A DNA stretch of 24,101 nt from Clostridia bacterium (GCA_900754085.1 CAAEBO010000035.1:1-24101); one strand, 5' to 3'. Counted from the stretch's first letter, positions 5,953 to 13,697 are shown. Notes: generated by a model not told the origin, from the sequence alone. Numbers and translations are program-made.

Positions 5953-7281
5953 TTATTCTAAGAATCCCTTGTAATGTTTCATTACTAATTGTGATTCTAA
6001 TTGTTGAACTGTTTCTAATGCAACACCAACTATAATAAGTATAGATGTTCCTCCAAATGCTACATTTAATCCTTCTGGTAAGAATCTCATAAACATTGGA
6101 AGTATAGCTATAAGTGCTAAAAATAAACCACCAAACAAAGTTAACTTTGTTAATACTGATGATAAATATTCTGTAGTTGGTTTTCCTGCTCTAATTCCTG
6201 GTATAAATCCACCATTTTTCTTAATATTTGCTGAAACCTCTGCTGGGTTAAATGTTGCATATATATAGAAAAATGTAAATCCTACTATTAATAGTAAGTA
6301 AACTATTGCATTTGCTATAGTATATCCAATTGCTACATCTGAACTTGAAGTAGCTATTGAAAAATTATATATTACATTCCAGAAACCTGGATGTGTTGCA
6401 ATACTTGGATCAAATATTTGAATTATCATTGCTGGAAATGTCATAAATGATGAAGCAAATATTATTGGCATAACACCAGCCATTGCAATTTTTAATGGTA
6501 TATATGTATTTTGTGCTCCCATCATTTTTCTTCCAACAACTCTTTTAGCATATTGAACAGGTATTCTTCTTTCTGCTTGTTGTATAAATACAACTGCTGT
6601 AATTAAAACTATAGCACCTATTACTATTGCTAAAGCCATTAATAAACCTGTTGTGCTAAATCCAGATTGTGGCATTATTAAAGACCATATTGAGCTTATA
6701 GCACTTGGTAATCTTGAAACTATACCAATAAATATAATCATTGAAACTCCATTTCCAATTCCTTTATTAGTAATTTGCTCACCAAGCCACATAAGTAATG
6801 CTGTACCAGCCATAAGTCCAGTTACAACTAATACCCCTGATAATATTCCTGAATCTACGAATATTCCTTGTGATTGATAAGATAAATATAAACCTATTCC
6901 TTCTACTAGCGCAAGTACTATTGAAAGTGCTTTTGTATATTTATCTACTTTTTGTCTACCAACTTCTCCACCTTCTTTAGCAAGTTTTTCTAATGAAGGG
7001 ATTATCATTGTTAATAATTGTATAACAATTGAAGCTGTAATATATGGTGTTACTGACATTGCAAATATTGAAAATCTAGAAAACGCACCTCCAGAAATTA
7101 TATCTATTAAGCCAGTAAGACCATTTCCTGATGATTGCATAGCATTTTGTATTTGTACCAAGTCTACACCTGGAACAGTTATAAAACATCCTAATCTAAA
7201 TACTATAATTAACACTAATGTATATAATAATCTTTTTCTTACTTCAGGTGTCTTTAATGCATTTTTTATAGTCTTAAACAA
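5953..7281 (-). CDS. secY: Protein translocase subunit SecY
   Basis: SecY is the channel of the SecYEG translocon that exports or inserts proteins at the plasma membrane. The 442 residues start MFKTIKNALKTPEVRKRLLYTL and contain about ten membrane segments. The family signatures GVDLVQIQ, FSRFSIFAMSVTPYITASIVIQLL and RRIPVQYAKR are present, as is the GFIPGIRAGKPTTEYL cytosolic loop. The start is TTG at 7281, immediately after the L15 TAG stop at 7284-7282, with a GAGGTG site inside the end of L15, so the two genes are probably translationally coupled. A 170-nt spacer with two hairpins separates it from adk. Confidence 0.98.
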   Translation of the reverse strand: MFKTIKNALKTPEVRKRLLYTLVLIIVFRLGCFITVPGVDLVQIQNAMQSSGNGLTGLIDIISGGAFSRFSIFAMSVTPYITASIVIQLLTMIIPSLEKLAKEGGEVGRQKVDKYTKALSIVLALVEGIGLYLSYQSQGIFVDSGILSGVLVVTGLMAGTALLMWLGEQITNKGIGNGVSMIIFIGIVSRLPSAISSIWSLIMPQSGFSTTGLLMALAIVIGAIVLITAVVFIQQAERRIPVQYAKRVVGRKMMGAQNTYIPLKIAMAGVMPIIFASSFMTFPAMIIQIFDPSIATHPGFWNVIYNFSIATSSSDVAIGYTIANAIVYLLLIVGFTFFYIYATFNPAEVSANIKKNGGFIPGIRAGKPTTEYLSSVLTKLTLFGGLFLALIAILPMFMRFLPEGLNVAFGGTSILIIVGVALETVQQLESQLVMKHYKGFLE

Positions 7282-7716
7282 CTAAATCACCTCAATCTTT
7301 CCTCCTGCTGCTTCTATTTTTTCAGCAGCTGCTTTTGTAAATCTTTTTGCTTTAACAGTTAATTTTTTATCTAGTTTTCCTGTAGCTAACACTACTATTC
7401 CATCATTTATTTTTCCAATAATTCCTTCTGCTAATAAGCTTTCTGCTGTAACTTCTGTAGCTTCACTCTTATTTAACATTGTTAAAGTTACTTCTGTGTA
7501 GTTTTTAGCATGGATGTTTTTGAATCCTCTTTTTGGAAGTCTTCTATATAAAGGTGTTTGACCACCTTCAAATCCTCTTCTTACTCCTCCACCAGATCTA
7601 GCTTTTTGTCCTTTATGTCCTTTGCCTGATGTTTTACCAAGACCAGAACCCATTCCACGACCTAATCTTTTTCTAGTAGTTTTAACACTTGATGGTTGTA
7701 ATTCTCCTAATTGCAT
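7282..7716 (-). CDS. rplO: 50S ribosomal protein L15
   Basis: L15 is a late-assembly 50S protein whose glycine-rich extended N-terminus threads into 23S rRNA. The 144-residue chain begins MQLGELQPSSVKTTRKRLGRGMGSGLGKTSGKGHKGQKARSG and continues GFEGGQTPLYRRLPKRGF, both diagnostic. AAGGAGGTG precedes the ATG. Only 37 nt separate it from S5, which leaves no room for L30 (rpmD), usually located here. Its stop codon touches the secY TTG start. Confidence 0.98.
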   Translation of the reverse strand: MQLGELQPSSVKTTRKRLGRGMGSGLGKTSGKGHKGQKARSGGGVRRGFEGGQTPLYRRLPKRGFKNIHAKNYTEVTLTMLNKSEATEVTAESLLAEGIIGKINDGIVVLATGKLDKKLTVKAKRFTKAAAEKIEAAGGKIEVI

Positions 7717-7753
7717 TTCTTAAATTGCACCTCCTTAAAATTTGATAATATTA

Positions 7754-8245
7754 TTATAATATCTCAGAAACTTTTTTTCCTCTTTTTTTAGCAATTTGTT
7801 CTACTGTTCTCATGTTTTCTAATCCGTTCATTGTTGCATATACAACGTTTCTTGGATTGTTTGTACCAAGAACTTTAGTTTTTATATCTTTGTATCCAGC
7901 TAATTCTAATACAGCTCTTGCACTTCCTCCTGCAATAACTCCAGAACCTTCTACAGCTGGTTTTAACATTACTCTTGCACTTCCGAATTTTCCAATAAAT
8001 TCGTGAGGGATTGTTGTTCCAACTACTGGTACTTCTATTAAATTTTTTCTAGCATCATCTATTGCTTTTTTTATTGCATCAGGTACTTCTGCTGCCTTTC
8101 CATTTCCAACACCAACGTGTCCGTTTTCGTCACCAACAACTACTAAAGCACTAAATCTGAAAGTTCTACCACCTTTAACAACTTTAGCAACTCTGTTTAT
8201 TGCAACAACTTTCTCTTTTAATTCAACTGCATTTTCTTCTTGCAT
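7754..8245 (-). CDS. rpsE: 30S ribosomal protein S5
   Basis: S5 lies at the mRNA entry side of the 30S and contributes to accuracy and helicase activity. With the start at 8245 the protein is 163 residues, a normal length; the frame is open for 21 more codons, but AAGGAGG at 8257-8263 places translation at MQEENAVELKEKVVAINRVAKVVKGGRTFRFSAL. The double-stranded RNA-binding fold and the GGSARAVLELAGYKDIKTKVLGTNNPRNVVYA block are intact. It sits between L18 and L15. Confidence 0.97.
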   Translation of the reverse strand: MQEENAVELKEKVVAINRVAKVVKGGRTFRFSALVVVGDENGHVGVGNGKAAEVPDAIKKAIDDARKNLIEVPVVGTTIPHEFIGKFGSARVMLKPAVEGSGVIAGGSARAVLELAGYKDIKTKVLGTNNPRNVVYATMNGLENMRTVEQIAKKRGKKVSEIL

Positions 8246-8317
8246 TGGTTTTCTTTCCTCCTTTTCTTTTTGAATATATCTTATATATTTAACAGTTTTT
8301 CTTTTCAATTTTAGATA

Positions 8318-8677
8318 TTAGAAGTTTAATCCACCATTTCTTGCAGCTTCTGCTAATTCTTTTACTACTCCATGATAGATATATCCACCTCTATCAAAAA
8401 CAACATCTTTAATATTTTTTTCTAATGCTCTTTTTGCTATAAGTGCTCCAACTTCTTTTGCTGCTTCTTTATTTGCATATTTAGTTTTAACTTCTTTATC
8501 TAATGTAGAAGCTGAAACTAATGTATTTCCTGCAACATCATCAATTACTTGTACATATAAGTTTGTATTACTTCTATATACACATAATCTTGGACGTTCA
8601 GCAGTTCCACTTATTTTTGTACGAACACGAGCATGTCTTCTTGCTCTTTCCATTTTTCTGTTTGTTTTTGTAATCAC
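8318..8677 (-). CDS. rplR: 50S ribosomal protein L18
   Basis: L18 binds 5S rRNA with L5 and L25 and anchors it in the central protuberance. The 119-residue sequence begins MITKTNRKMERARRHARVRTKISGTAERPRLCVYRSN and ends FDRGGYIYHGVVKELAEAARNGGLNF, which is standard. The initiation codon is GTG at 8677, with AAGGAG 9-10 nt upstream. A 72-nt spacer follows before S5. Confidence 0.98.
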   Translation of the reverse strand: MITKTNRKMERARRHARVRTKISGTAERPRLCVYRSNTNLYVQVIDDVAGNTLVSASTLDKEVKTKYANKEAAKEVGALIAKRALEKNIKDVVFDRGGYIYHGVVKELAEAARNGGLNF

Positions 8678-8706
8678 TTTGCTCTCTCCTTTCTATAAAC
8701 TAAAGT

Positions 8707-9246
8707 CTATTTTTTACCTGCTTTACCTTCTTTACGTCTAATAACTTCATAATCGTATTTAATACCTTTTCCACCATAAACTTCTGGTGCTCTTTTAGCT
8801 CTTATAACTGCAGCTGTTTGACCAACTAATTCTTTGTCAATTCCTTTTACAATTATAGTATTTGCATCTGGAACGTCAAATGTGATTCCTTCTGGAGCTT
8901 CGAATACTACTGGGTGTGAATAACCTAAAGTTAAGTTTAAGTTATTTCCTTGTTTTTGTACCCTATAACCTACACCATTAATTTGTAATTTTCTTGTAAA
9001 TTCGTTATTTACTCCTTCTATCATGTTTTTAATTAAAGTTCTAGTTAAACCATGTAAACCTTTATTAAAGTTTGCATCATCTAGTCTTGTTACTTTAACT
9101 AAATTATCTTCTATTGTAACTGTTATATTTTTATGGATATCTCTTTCTAATGTTCCTTTTGGACCTTTTACAGTTAAATGATTTCCATCTAATTTTACTT
9201 CAACACCTTCTGGTATTGTAACAGGTGCATTTCCTATTCTTGACAT
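8707..9246 (-). CDS. rplF: 50S ribosomal protein L6
   Basis: L6 binds helix 97 of 23S rRNA next to the sarcin-ricin loop and the factor-binding site. The 179 residues show two repeated alpha/beta domains: MSRIGNAPVTIPEGVEVKL...VKGPKGTLER in the first and GVGYRVQKQGNNLNLTLGYSHPV...IIVKGIDKELVGQTAAVIRAKRAPEVYGGKGIKY in the second. Length and ends are normal. AGGAGGG precedes the ATG. The spacer from S8 (97 nt) is longer than most and has a hairpin. Confidence 0.98.
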   Translation of the reverse strand: MSRIGNAPVTIPEGVEVKLDGNHLTVKGPKGTLERDIHKNITVTIEDNLVKVTRLDDANFNKGLHGLTRTLIKNMIEGVNNEFTRKLQINGVGYRVQKQGNNLNLTLGYSHPVVFEAPEGITFDVPDANTIIVKGIDKELVGQTAAVIRAKRAPEVYGGKGIKYDYEVIRRKEGKAGKK

Positions 9247-9303
9247 TTACTTTTTCCCTCCTTCTTGTTTTTATAAAATTATAATGTGCATTTTCTCATT
9301 ACA

Positions 9304-9333
9304 TGCTAAGTTTATATTTGCCAAGTCTTAACA
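9304..9333 (-). promoter_or_regulatory. Hairpin in the rpsH-rplF spacer
   Basis: Minus-strand RNA can pair UGUUAAG (9327-9333) with CUUAGCA (9304-9310), 7 bp with one U.G wobble and a 16-nt loop. The wobble is a mismatch on the plus strand. It begins about 10 nt after the S8 stop codon. Stability is low, and function is unknown. Confidence 0.35.
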
Positions 9334-9343
9334 CTTTTTTTAA

Positions 9344-9742
9344 TTACCAAATATATGCTAAAACTTCTCCTCCAAGATTTTCTTTTCTTGCTTCTCTATC
9401 TGTTTTTATTCCTTTTGATGTAGAAATTAAAGCTATTCCTAAACCATTTAAAACTTTTGGTAATTTTTCTGAAGAAGCATATACTCTTAATCCTGGTTTA
9501 CTTATTCTCTTTATTCCAGCTATTACTTTAGCTCCGTTTTCATCATATTTTAAAGCTATTCTTAATATTCCTTGATTTTCATTTTCTATTTCTTCAACAG
9601 ATTTAATATATCCTTCGTTATATAATATATCTGCTATTGATTTCTTCATTTTTGAAGCAGGAATATCAACTGTTTTATGCTTTGCAGCACTTGCATTTCT
9701 AATTCTTGTTAACATATCTGCTATTGGATCTGTAGTATTCAC
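9344..9742 (-). CDS. rpsH: 30S ribosomal protein S8
   Basis: S8 is a primary binder of the 16S central domain and, in E. coli, the repressor of the spc operon. The 132-residue product begins MNTTDPIADMLTRIRNASAAKHKTVDIPASK and ends STSKGIKTDREARKENLGGEVLAYIW, with the RNA-binding STSKG motif. The initiation codon is GTG at 9742 with GGAGGG upstream. I saw no obvious copy of the S8 target near the L5 start, where E. coli has it, but did not fold that region. Confidence 0.98.
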   Translation of the reverse strand: MNTTDPIADMLTRIRNASAAKHKTVDIPASKMKKSIADILYNEGYIKSVEEIENENQGILRIALKYDENGAKVIAGIKRISKPGLRVYASSEKLPKVLNGLGIALISTSKGIKTDREARKENLGGEVLAYIW

Positions 9743-9768
9743 TTAAGTTTCCCTCCTTTTTTTCTCTT

Positions 9769-9954
9769 CTACCAGCTTGCCTTTTTAACACCTGGGATTT
9801 CTCCTTTATGTGCTAAGTTTCTAAAGCAAACACGGCAAATTCCATATTTTCTAATATATCCATGTGGTCTTCCACATATTTTACATCTATTATATTCTCT
9901 AGTAGCATATTTTTGTGGTCTTTGTTGTTTTACTTTTAAAGATTTTTTAGCCAT
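9769..9954 (-). CDS. rpsZ: 30S ribosomal protein S14, zinc type Z
   Basis: S14 belongs to the 30S head near the decoding site. At 61 residues this is the short zinc-ribbon form with Cys24, Cys27, Cys40 and Cys43 (CKICGRPHGYIRKYGICRVCFR), in contrast to the roughly 100-residue zinc-free form. It ends GEIPGVKKASW, the normal C-terminus. It lies between L5 and S8 in spc-operon order with 20-26-nt spacers. Confidence 0.98.
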   Translation of the reverse strand: MAKKSLKVKQQRPQKYATREYNRCKICGRPHGYIRKYGICRVCFRNLAHKGEIPGVKKASW

Positions 9955-9974
9955 ATTAATCTCCTTTCTTTGGA

Positions 9975-10514
9975 CTAATTTTTGAATGGCATACCTAGAA
10001 GTTTTAATAATTCCTTTCCTTCTTCATCAGTTTTTGCTGTTGTAACAAAAATAATATCCATTCCTCTTAATTTATCTACTTTATCATATTCTATTTCTGG
10101 GAATATTAATTGCTCTTTTACACCCATTGAGAAATTTCCTCTTCCATCGAAAGAATTTGCTGAAATTCCTCTAAAATCTCTTATTCTTGGCATAGCAACA
10201 TTAAATAATTTGTATACGAAATCATACATTTTTCCTCTTCTTAATGTTACTTTGCATCCAACATTAACTCCCTCTCTTAATTTGAAAGCAGCGATTGACT
10301 TTCTTGCTTTTGTTACTATTGGTTTTTGTCCTGTAATTATAGATAAATCATTCATAGCATTATCTAATGATTTTGGATTATCTTTAATATCTCCAAGACC
10401 AATATTTATAACAACTTTTTCTAATCTTGGAACTTCCATTACTGATTTATAATTAAATTTTTTCATCATTGCTGGAATTACTTCTTTTTCATATTGTTCT
10501 CTTAACTTTTCCAT
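9975..10514 (-). CDS. rplE: 50S ribosomal protein L5
   Basis: L5 binds 5S rRNA, contacts P-site tRNA and bridges to S13 in the 30S head. The 179 residues begin MEKLREQYEKEVIPAMMKKFNYKSVMEVPRLEKVVINIGLGD. Typical blocks KPIVTKARKSIAAFKLREGVNVGCKVTLRR and FSMGVKEQLIFPEIEYDKVDKLRGMDI are present. AGGAGG precedes the ATG. It sits 27 nt after L24. Confidence 0.98.
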   Translation of the reverse strand: MEKLREQYEKEVIPAMMKKFNYKSVMEVPRLEKVVINIGLGDIKDNPKSLDNAMNDLSIITGQKPIVTKARKSIAAFKLREGVNVGCKVTLRRGKMYDFVYKLFNVAMPRIRDFRGISANSFDGRGNFSMGVKEQLIFPEIEYDKVDKLRGMDIIFVTTAKTDEEGKELLKLLGMPFKN

Positions 10515-10541
10515 TAGGATACAAATCCTCCTTTCTTAATC

Positions 10542-10850
10542 TTATTTTATTTCTGCATTACATTTTTTACATACACGAACTTTGTTATCTTTTTCAACTT
10601 TATATTCAATTCTTGTTACTTTTCCACATTTTGGGCAAACTACACCAACTTTACAACTATGTATTGGATATTCAGATGGTATAATTCCTCCTTCTTCACC
10701 TTGTTTTCTTGGCTTTACATGTTTTTTTCTAATATTAACTCCTTTAACAATTATTTTATTTGTTTTTGGAATTACTTCTAATACTTCTCCTGTTTTACCT
10801 TTGTCATTTCCAGATAAAACTTTAACTGTATCACCTTTTTTTATTCTCAT
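10542..10850 (-). CDS. rplX: 50S ribosomal protein L24 with C-terminal Cys4 site
   Basis: L24 is one of the two proteins that initiate 50S assembly, and it lies near the tunnel exit. The 102 residues begin with a KOW motif (MRIKKGDTVKVLSGNDKGKTGEV) and contain KHVKPRKQGEEGGIIPSEYPIHSC. The C-terminal part has two CxxC pairs, Cys72/Cys75 and Cys94/Cys97, likely a zinc ribbon; this form occurs in Thermotoga and several Clostridia but not in B. subtilis. AGGAGG is present upstream. The 190-nt spacer before it is abnormal for this junction. Confidence 0.97.
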   Translation of the reverse strand: MRIKKGDTVKVLSGNDKGKTGEVLEVIPKTNKIIVKGVNIRKKHVKPRKQGEEGGIIPSEYPIHSCKVGVVCPKCGKVTRIEYKVEKDNKVRVCKKCNAEIK

Positions 10851-11040
10851 TCTAGGATTCTCCTCCTTTTCTTCATTTTTGCATTTTTAATTTGTAACAT
10901 TAAGAAATATTTATAAATATCTTCTCTAATGTTTGCAAAATATCTATGATATTTTTCTAATTTTTATAAAATCATAAAATAGTTTTGTATCTTTAATCTT
11001 CAACTTTCAAAAACGTCTTCACTATTTTTGAATTTATAGA
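10851..11040. other. Long rplN-rplX spacer without a gene
   Basis: No reading frame of note lies in these 190 nt. In minus-strand RNA two hairpins are visible: an 8-bp stem from 11025-11032 and 11006-11013 with an 11-nt loop right after the L14 stop codon, and an 8-bp A+U stem from 10948-10955 and 10937-10944 with a 3-nt loop. Neither is followed by a U-run. I see no good -35/-10 pair. The last 15 nt hold the L24 ribosome-binding site. Confidence 0.6.
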
Positions 11041-11409
11041 TTAAAGAACTTCTGGAGCTAATGATAAAATTTTCATGTAATTTTTATCTCTTAGTTCTCT
11101 TGCAACAGGTCCAAAAATACGTGTTCCTTTTGGGTTACCATCTTCTTTTATAATTACTGCTGCATTTTCATCAAATCTTACATATGATCCGTCTGCTCTT
11201 TTTGTAGGTTTTTTTGTTCTTACAACTACTGCTTTAACAACATCACCTTTTTTAACTGCTCCACCAGGTATAGCTGTTTTTACAGAAGCTACTATAACAT
11301 CACCTATTTTAGCATATTTTCTATATGAACCACCTAAACATCTAATACACATAATTTCTCTTGCACCAGTGTTATCAGCAACTTTTAATATAGTTTGTTG
11401 TTGTACCAT
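11041..11409 (-). CDS. rplN: 50S ribosomal protein L14
   Basis: L14 lies at the subunit interface, forming bridges to 16S helix 14, and is also the target of the silencing factor RsfS. The 122-residue chain begins MVQQQTILKVADNTGAREIMCIRCLGGSYRKYAKIGDVIVASVK and ends FGPVARELRDKNYMKILSLAPEVL, full length and standard. AGGAGG lies about 10 nt upstream of the ATG. In the classic layout it opens the spc operon; here only 33 nt separate it from S17, so the S10 and spc units are joined. Confidence 0.98.
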   Translation of the reverse strand: MVQQQTILKVADNTGAREIMCIRCLGGSYRKYAKIGDVIVASVKTAIPGGAVKKGDVVKAVVVRTKKPTKRADGSYVRFDENAAVIIKEDGNPKGTRIFGPVARELRDKNYMKILSLAPEVL

Positions 11410-11442
11410 GTTAATTAGTACCTCCTTTTCTTCTATTATAAG

Positions 11443-11706
11443 TTATTTTATAACTGCTTTTTCTAAAATTTCAACTAATCTCCATCTTTTATCTTTAGAA
11501 AGTGGTCTAGTTTCCATTACTTTTACTTTATCTCCAATTTGGCAGTCATTTTTTTCATCATGAGCTTTTAATTTATATGTTTTCTTTACGAATTTTCCAT
11601 ATTTTTTATGTTTTTCACTTGTTTCAACTGCAACCACGATTGTTTTATCCATTTTATTAGATACAACTGTTCCAATTAAAACTTTACGAAGATTTCTTTC
11701 TTCCAT
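11443..11706 (-). CDS. rpsQ: 30S ribosomal protein S17
   Basis: S17 is an OB-fold primary binder of the 16S 5' domain. The 87-residue product starts MEERNLRKVLIGTVVSNKMDKTIVVAVETSEKHKKYGKFVKKT and has the KVMETRPLSKDKRWRLVEILE ending. AAGGAG precedes the ATG by 7-8 nt. It lies 15 nt after L29, closing the S10 part of the cluster. Confidence 0.98.
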   Translation of the reverse strand: MEERNLRKVLIGTVVSNKMDKTIVVAVETSEKHKKYGKFVKKTYKLKAHDEKNDCQIGDKVKVMETRPLSKDKRWRLVEILEKAVIK

Positions 11707-11721
11707 TAGAACTTCTCCTTT

Positions 11722-11928
11722 CTAAGCATTTTTGCTTTCAGCTAATTTTCTTTCAGTTAAAACTGTGTTTATTCTTGCTATGTCTTTTCTTACTTCTTTT
11801 ATTCTCATTGGATTGTCTAATCCATGTGTAGCTAAACTAAATCTTAATTTAAATAATTCTGTTTTTAATTCAGATAATTCTTTTTCTAGTTCTGGTGAAG
11901 ACATTTCTTTTATTTTACTAATCTTCAT
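11722..11928 (-). CDS. rpmC: 50S ribosomal protein L29
   Basis: L29 flanks the exit tunnel beside L23 and helps form the docking platform for trigger factor and SRP. The 68 residues form the expected two-helix hairpin (MKISKIKEMSSPELEKELSELKTELFKLRFSLATHGL). I place the start at the ATG at 11928, which gives the family N-terminus and an AAGGTGG site 9 nt upstream; an in-frame GTG lies three codons earlier. The start overlaps the end of L16 by 11 nt, implying translational coupling. Confidence 0.95.
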   Translation of the reverse strand: MKISKIKEMSSPELEKELSELKTELFKLRFSLATHGLDNPMRIKEVRKDIARINTVLTERKLAESKNA

Positions 11929-12361
11929 TGCTATCACCCACCTTATCTTCAGATTCTTTTGCTACGAATTTACATTTTACAGATAATTTATTCATAGCTA
12001 GTCTTAAAGCTTCTCTTGCTGTTGCTTCAGGAACTCCAGCTATTTCGAACATAATTCTTCCTGGTTTTACTGGAGCTACATAATATTCTACAGCACCCTT
12101 ACCTTTACCACCACGAGTTCCGGCTGGTTTACTAGTAATTGGTTTGTCTGGGAATATTTTTATCCAAACTTTTCCACCTCTTTTAATATAACGTGTCATA
12201 GCAATACGTGCTGCTTCTATTTGATTTCCTGTTATTAATCCAGCTTCTAAAGCTTGAATTCCATATTCTCCGTTTGTTACTTTAATTCCTCTTGTTGCTT
12301 TTCCTCTATTTCTACCTTTTTGTTGTTTTCTATATTTTGTTCTTTTTGGCATTAATGGCAT
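11918..12361 (-). CDS. rplP: 50S ribosomal protein L16
   Basis: L16 is needed for late 50S assembly and for A-site tRNA accommodation next to the peptidyl transferase centre. The 147 residues begin MPLMPKRTKYRKQQKGRNRGKA and contain KVWIKIFPDKPITSKPAGTRGGKGKGAVEYYVAPVKPGRIMFEIAG, diagnostic. Its ATG overlaps the rpsC stop codon as TAATG, and GGAGG in the end of rpsC is the ribosome-binding site. A second ATG three codons on (12352) is a less likely alternative. Confidence 0.97.
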   Translation of the reverse strand: MPLMPKRTKYRKQQKGRNRGKATRGIKVTNGEYGIQALEAGLITGNQIEAARIAMTRYIKRGGKVWIKIFPDKPITSKPAGTRGGKGKGAVEYYVAPVKPGRIMFEIAGVPEATAREALRLAMNKLSVKCKFVAKESEDKVGDSNED

Positions 12362-13020
12362 TACGCTTCTCCTCCTTCCACGTTTTTCTTAGTTGGAAGA
12401 ACTTCTCCTTTATATATCCAAACTTTTACACCAACTTTTCCATATGTTGTATTTGCTTCTGCAAAACCATATTCAATGTCAGCTCTTAATGTTTGAAGTG
12501 GTATAGTACCATCTTTATAGAATTCTGTTCTAGCCATATCAGCTCCACCTAATCTTCCTGATACTGCTGTTTTAATTCCTAGAGCTCCTGCTTTCATTGT
12601 TTTTTGCATACATTGTTTCATAGCTCTTCTAAATGAAATTCTTCTTTCTAATTGTCCTGCAATATTTTCTGCAACTAATTGTGCATCCATATCTACATTT
12701 TTAACTTCAACTATATTTAAGTTAACAGTTTTACCTATCATTTTTTGTAATTCTTCTTTTAAAGTTTCAACTAAATTTCCACCTTTTCCTATAACTAATC
12801 CTGGTTTAGCTGTGAAAACGCTTACTTTAACAAATTTAGCTGTTCTTTCTATTTCAATTTTAGAAATTCCACTTGCATATAATTTTTTCTTTAATACTTT
12901 ACGAATGTTGTAATCTTCTACTAAGTAATCACCAAAATTTTTAGAATCTGCATACCATTTTGAATCCCAGTTTTTGATTACTCCAACTCTTACACCATGT
13001 GGATTAACTTTTTGTCCCAT
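12361..13020 (-). CDS. rpsC: 30S ribosomal protein S3
   Basis: S3 lines the mRNA entry tunnel in the 30S head. With the start at 13020 the protein is 219 residues, beginning MGQKVNPHGVRVGVIKNWDSKWY as in the family. The KH domain has its IGKGG loop at 77-81, and the C-terminal block ADIEYGFAEANTTYGKVGVKVWIYKGE is intact. The frame is open ten codons further upstream, but that would overlap rplV and lacks family similarity; GAGGAGG lies before the chosen ATG. Confidence 0.97.
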   Translation of the reverse strand: MGQKVNPHGVRVGVIKNWDSKWYADSKNFGDYLVEDYNIRKVLKKKLYASGISKIEIERTAKFVKVSVFTAKPGLVIGKGGNLVETLKEELQKMIGKTVNLNIVEVKNVDMDAQLVAENIAGQLERRISFRRAMKQCMQKTMKAGALGIKTAVSGRLGGADMARTEFYKDGTIPLQTLRADIEYGFAEANTTYGKVGVKVWIYKGEVLPTKKNVEGGEA

Positions 13021-13039
13021 TTCTAAAATTCCTCCTCTC

Positions 13040-13393
13040 TTATTCTTCACATTCTCTTAATACTATTGTTATATGTGTTGTTCTTTTTCTAATTCTTACT
13101 GCTGAACCTTTTGCAGCTGGTCTAATTCTTTTTAGAGTTGGACCTTGGTTTGCATATATTTCAGATATATATAATTTTTCATGACTCATATCATGATTGT
13201 TTTCTGCATTAGCAATTGCTGATTTTAATAATTTTTCAAGTATTGGTGATGATGCTTTAGGTGTAAATTTCATTATAGCTAATGCTTCATCAACTTTTTT
13301 ACCTCTTACTAAATCTGCAACTATTTTTACTTTTCTAGCTGATATTCTAGCAAATTTTAATTGTGCTCTTGCTTCATTAATTGCCTCTTGCAT
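13040..13393 (-). CDS. rplV: 50S ribosomal protein L22
   Basis: L22 spans the 50S from the surface to the exit-tunnel constriction through a beta hairpin. The 117-residue chain includes ARAQLKFARISARKVKIVADLVRGKKVDEAL and the hairpin region EIYANQGPTLKRIRPAAKGSAVRIRKRTTHITIVL, where macrolide-resistance changes occur in other bacteria; nothing unusual is seen there. AGGAGGG is upstream. The rpsC start follows after 19 nt. Confidence 0.98.
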   Translation of the reverse strand: MQEAINEARAQLKFARISARKVKIVADLVRGKKVDEALAIMKFTPKASSPILEKLLKSAIANAENNHDMSHEKLYISEIYANQGPTLKRIRPAAKGSAVRIRKRTTHITIVLRECEE

Positions 13394-13415
13394 TTTTTTC
13401 CCTCCTTGTTAATTT

Positions 13416-13697
13416 TTATTTCTTAACTGTAGATTTTTTATCTCCAGCATGACCTTTAAAAGTTCTTGTAGGAGCGAATTCTCCTAATTTATGACCTATC
13501 ATTTCTTCTGTTAAATAAACAGGTACGTGTTTTCTTCCATCATGAACTGCTATTGTATGTCCAACCATTTGAGGATATATAGTAGAAGCTCTTGACCATG
13601 TTTTTAATACTTCTTTTTTACCTGTCTCATTCATTTCTTCTATTCTCTTTAGAAGTTTTTCTTGTACATAAGGTTTCTTTTTGCTTGATCTTGACAT
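13416..13697 (-). CDS. rpsS: 30S ribosomal protein S19
   Basis: S19 is a 30S head protein that contacts S13 and the A-finger bridge. The 93 residues begin MSRSSKKKPYVQEKLLKRIEEMNETGKKEVLKTWSRAS and contain YPQMVGHTIAVHDGRKHVPVYLTEEMIGHKLGEFAPTRTFKGH, the family signature. Length is normal. AGGAGGG precedes the ATG. It lies 22 nt from L2 and 22 nt from L22. Confidence 0.98.
   Translation of the reverse strand: MSRSSKKKPYVQEKLLKRIEEMNETGKKEVLKTWSRASTIYPQMVGHTIAVHDGRKHVPVYLTEEMIGHKLGEFAPTRTFKGHAGDKKSTVKK

Noticed and set aside
9982..10452. Plus-strand frame of 156 codons
   Set aside because: It lies entirely antisense to L5, has no ribosome-binding site, and its product looks like the low-complexity Phe/Ser/Leu/Ile-rich shadow typical of A+T-rich genes.
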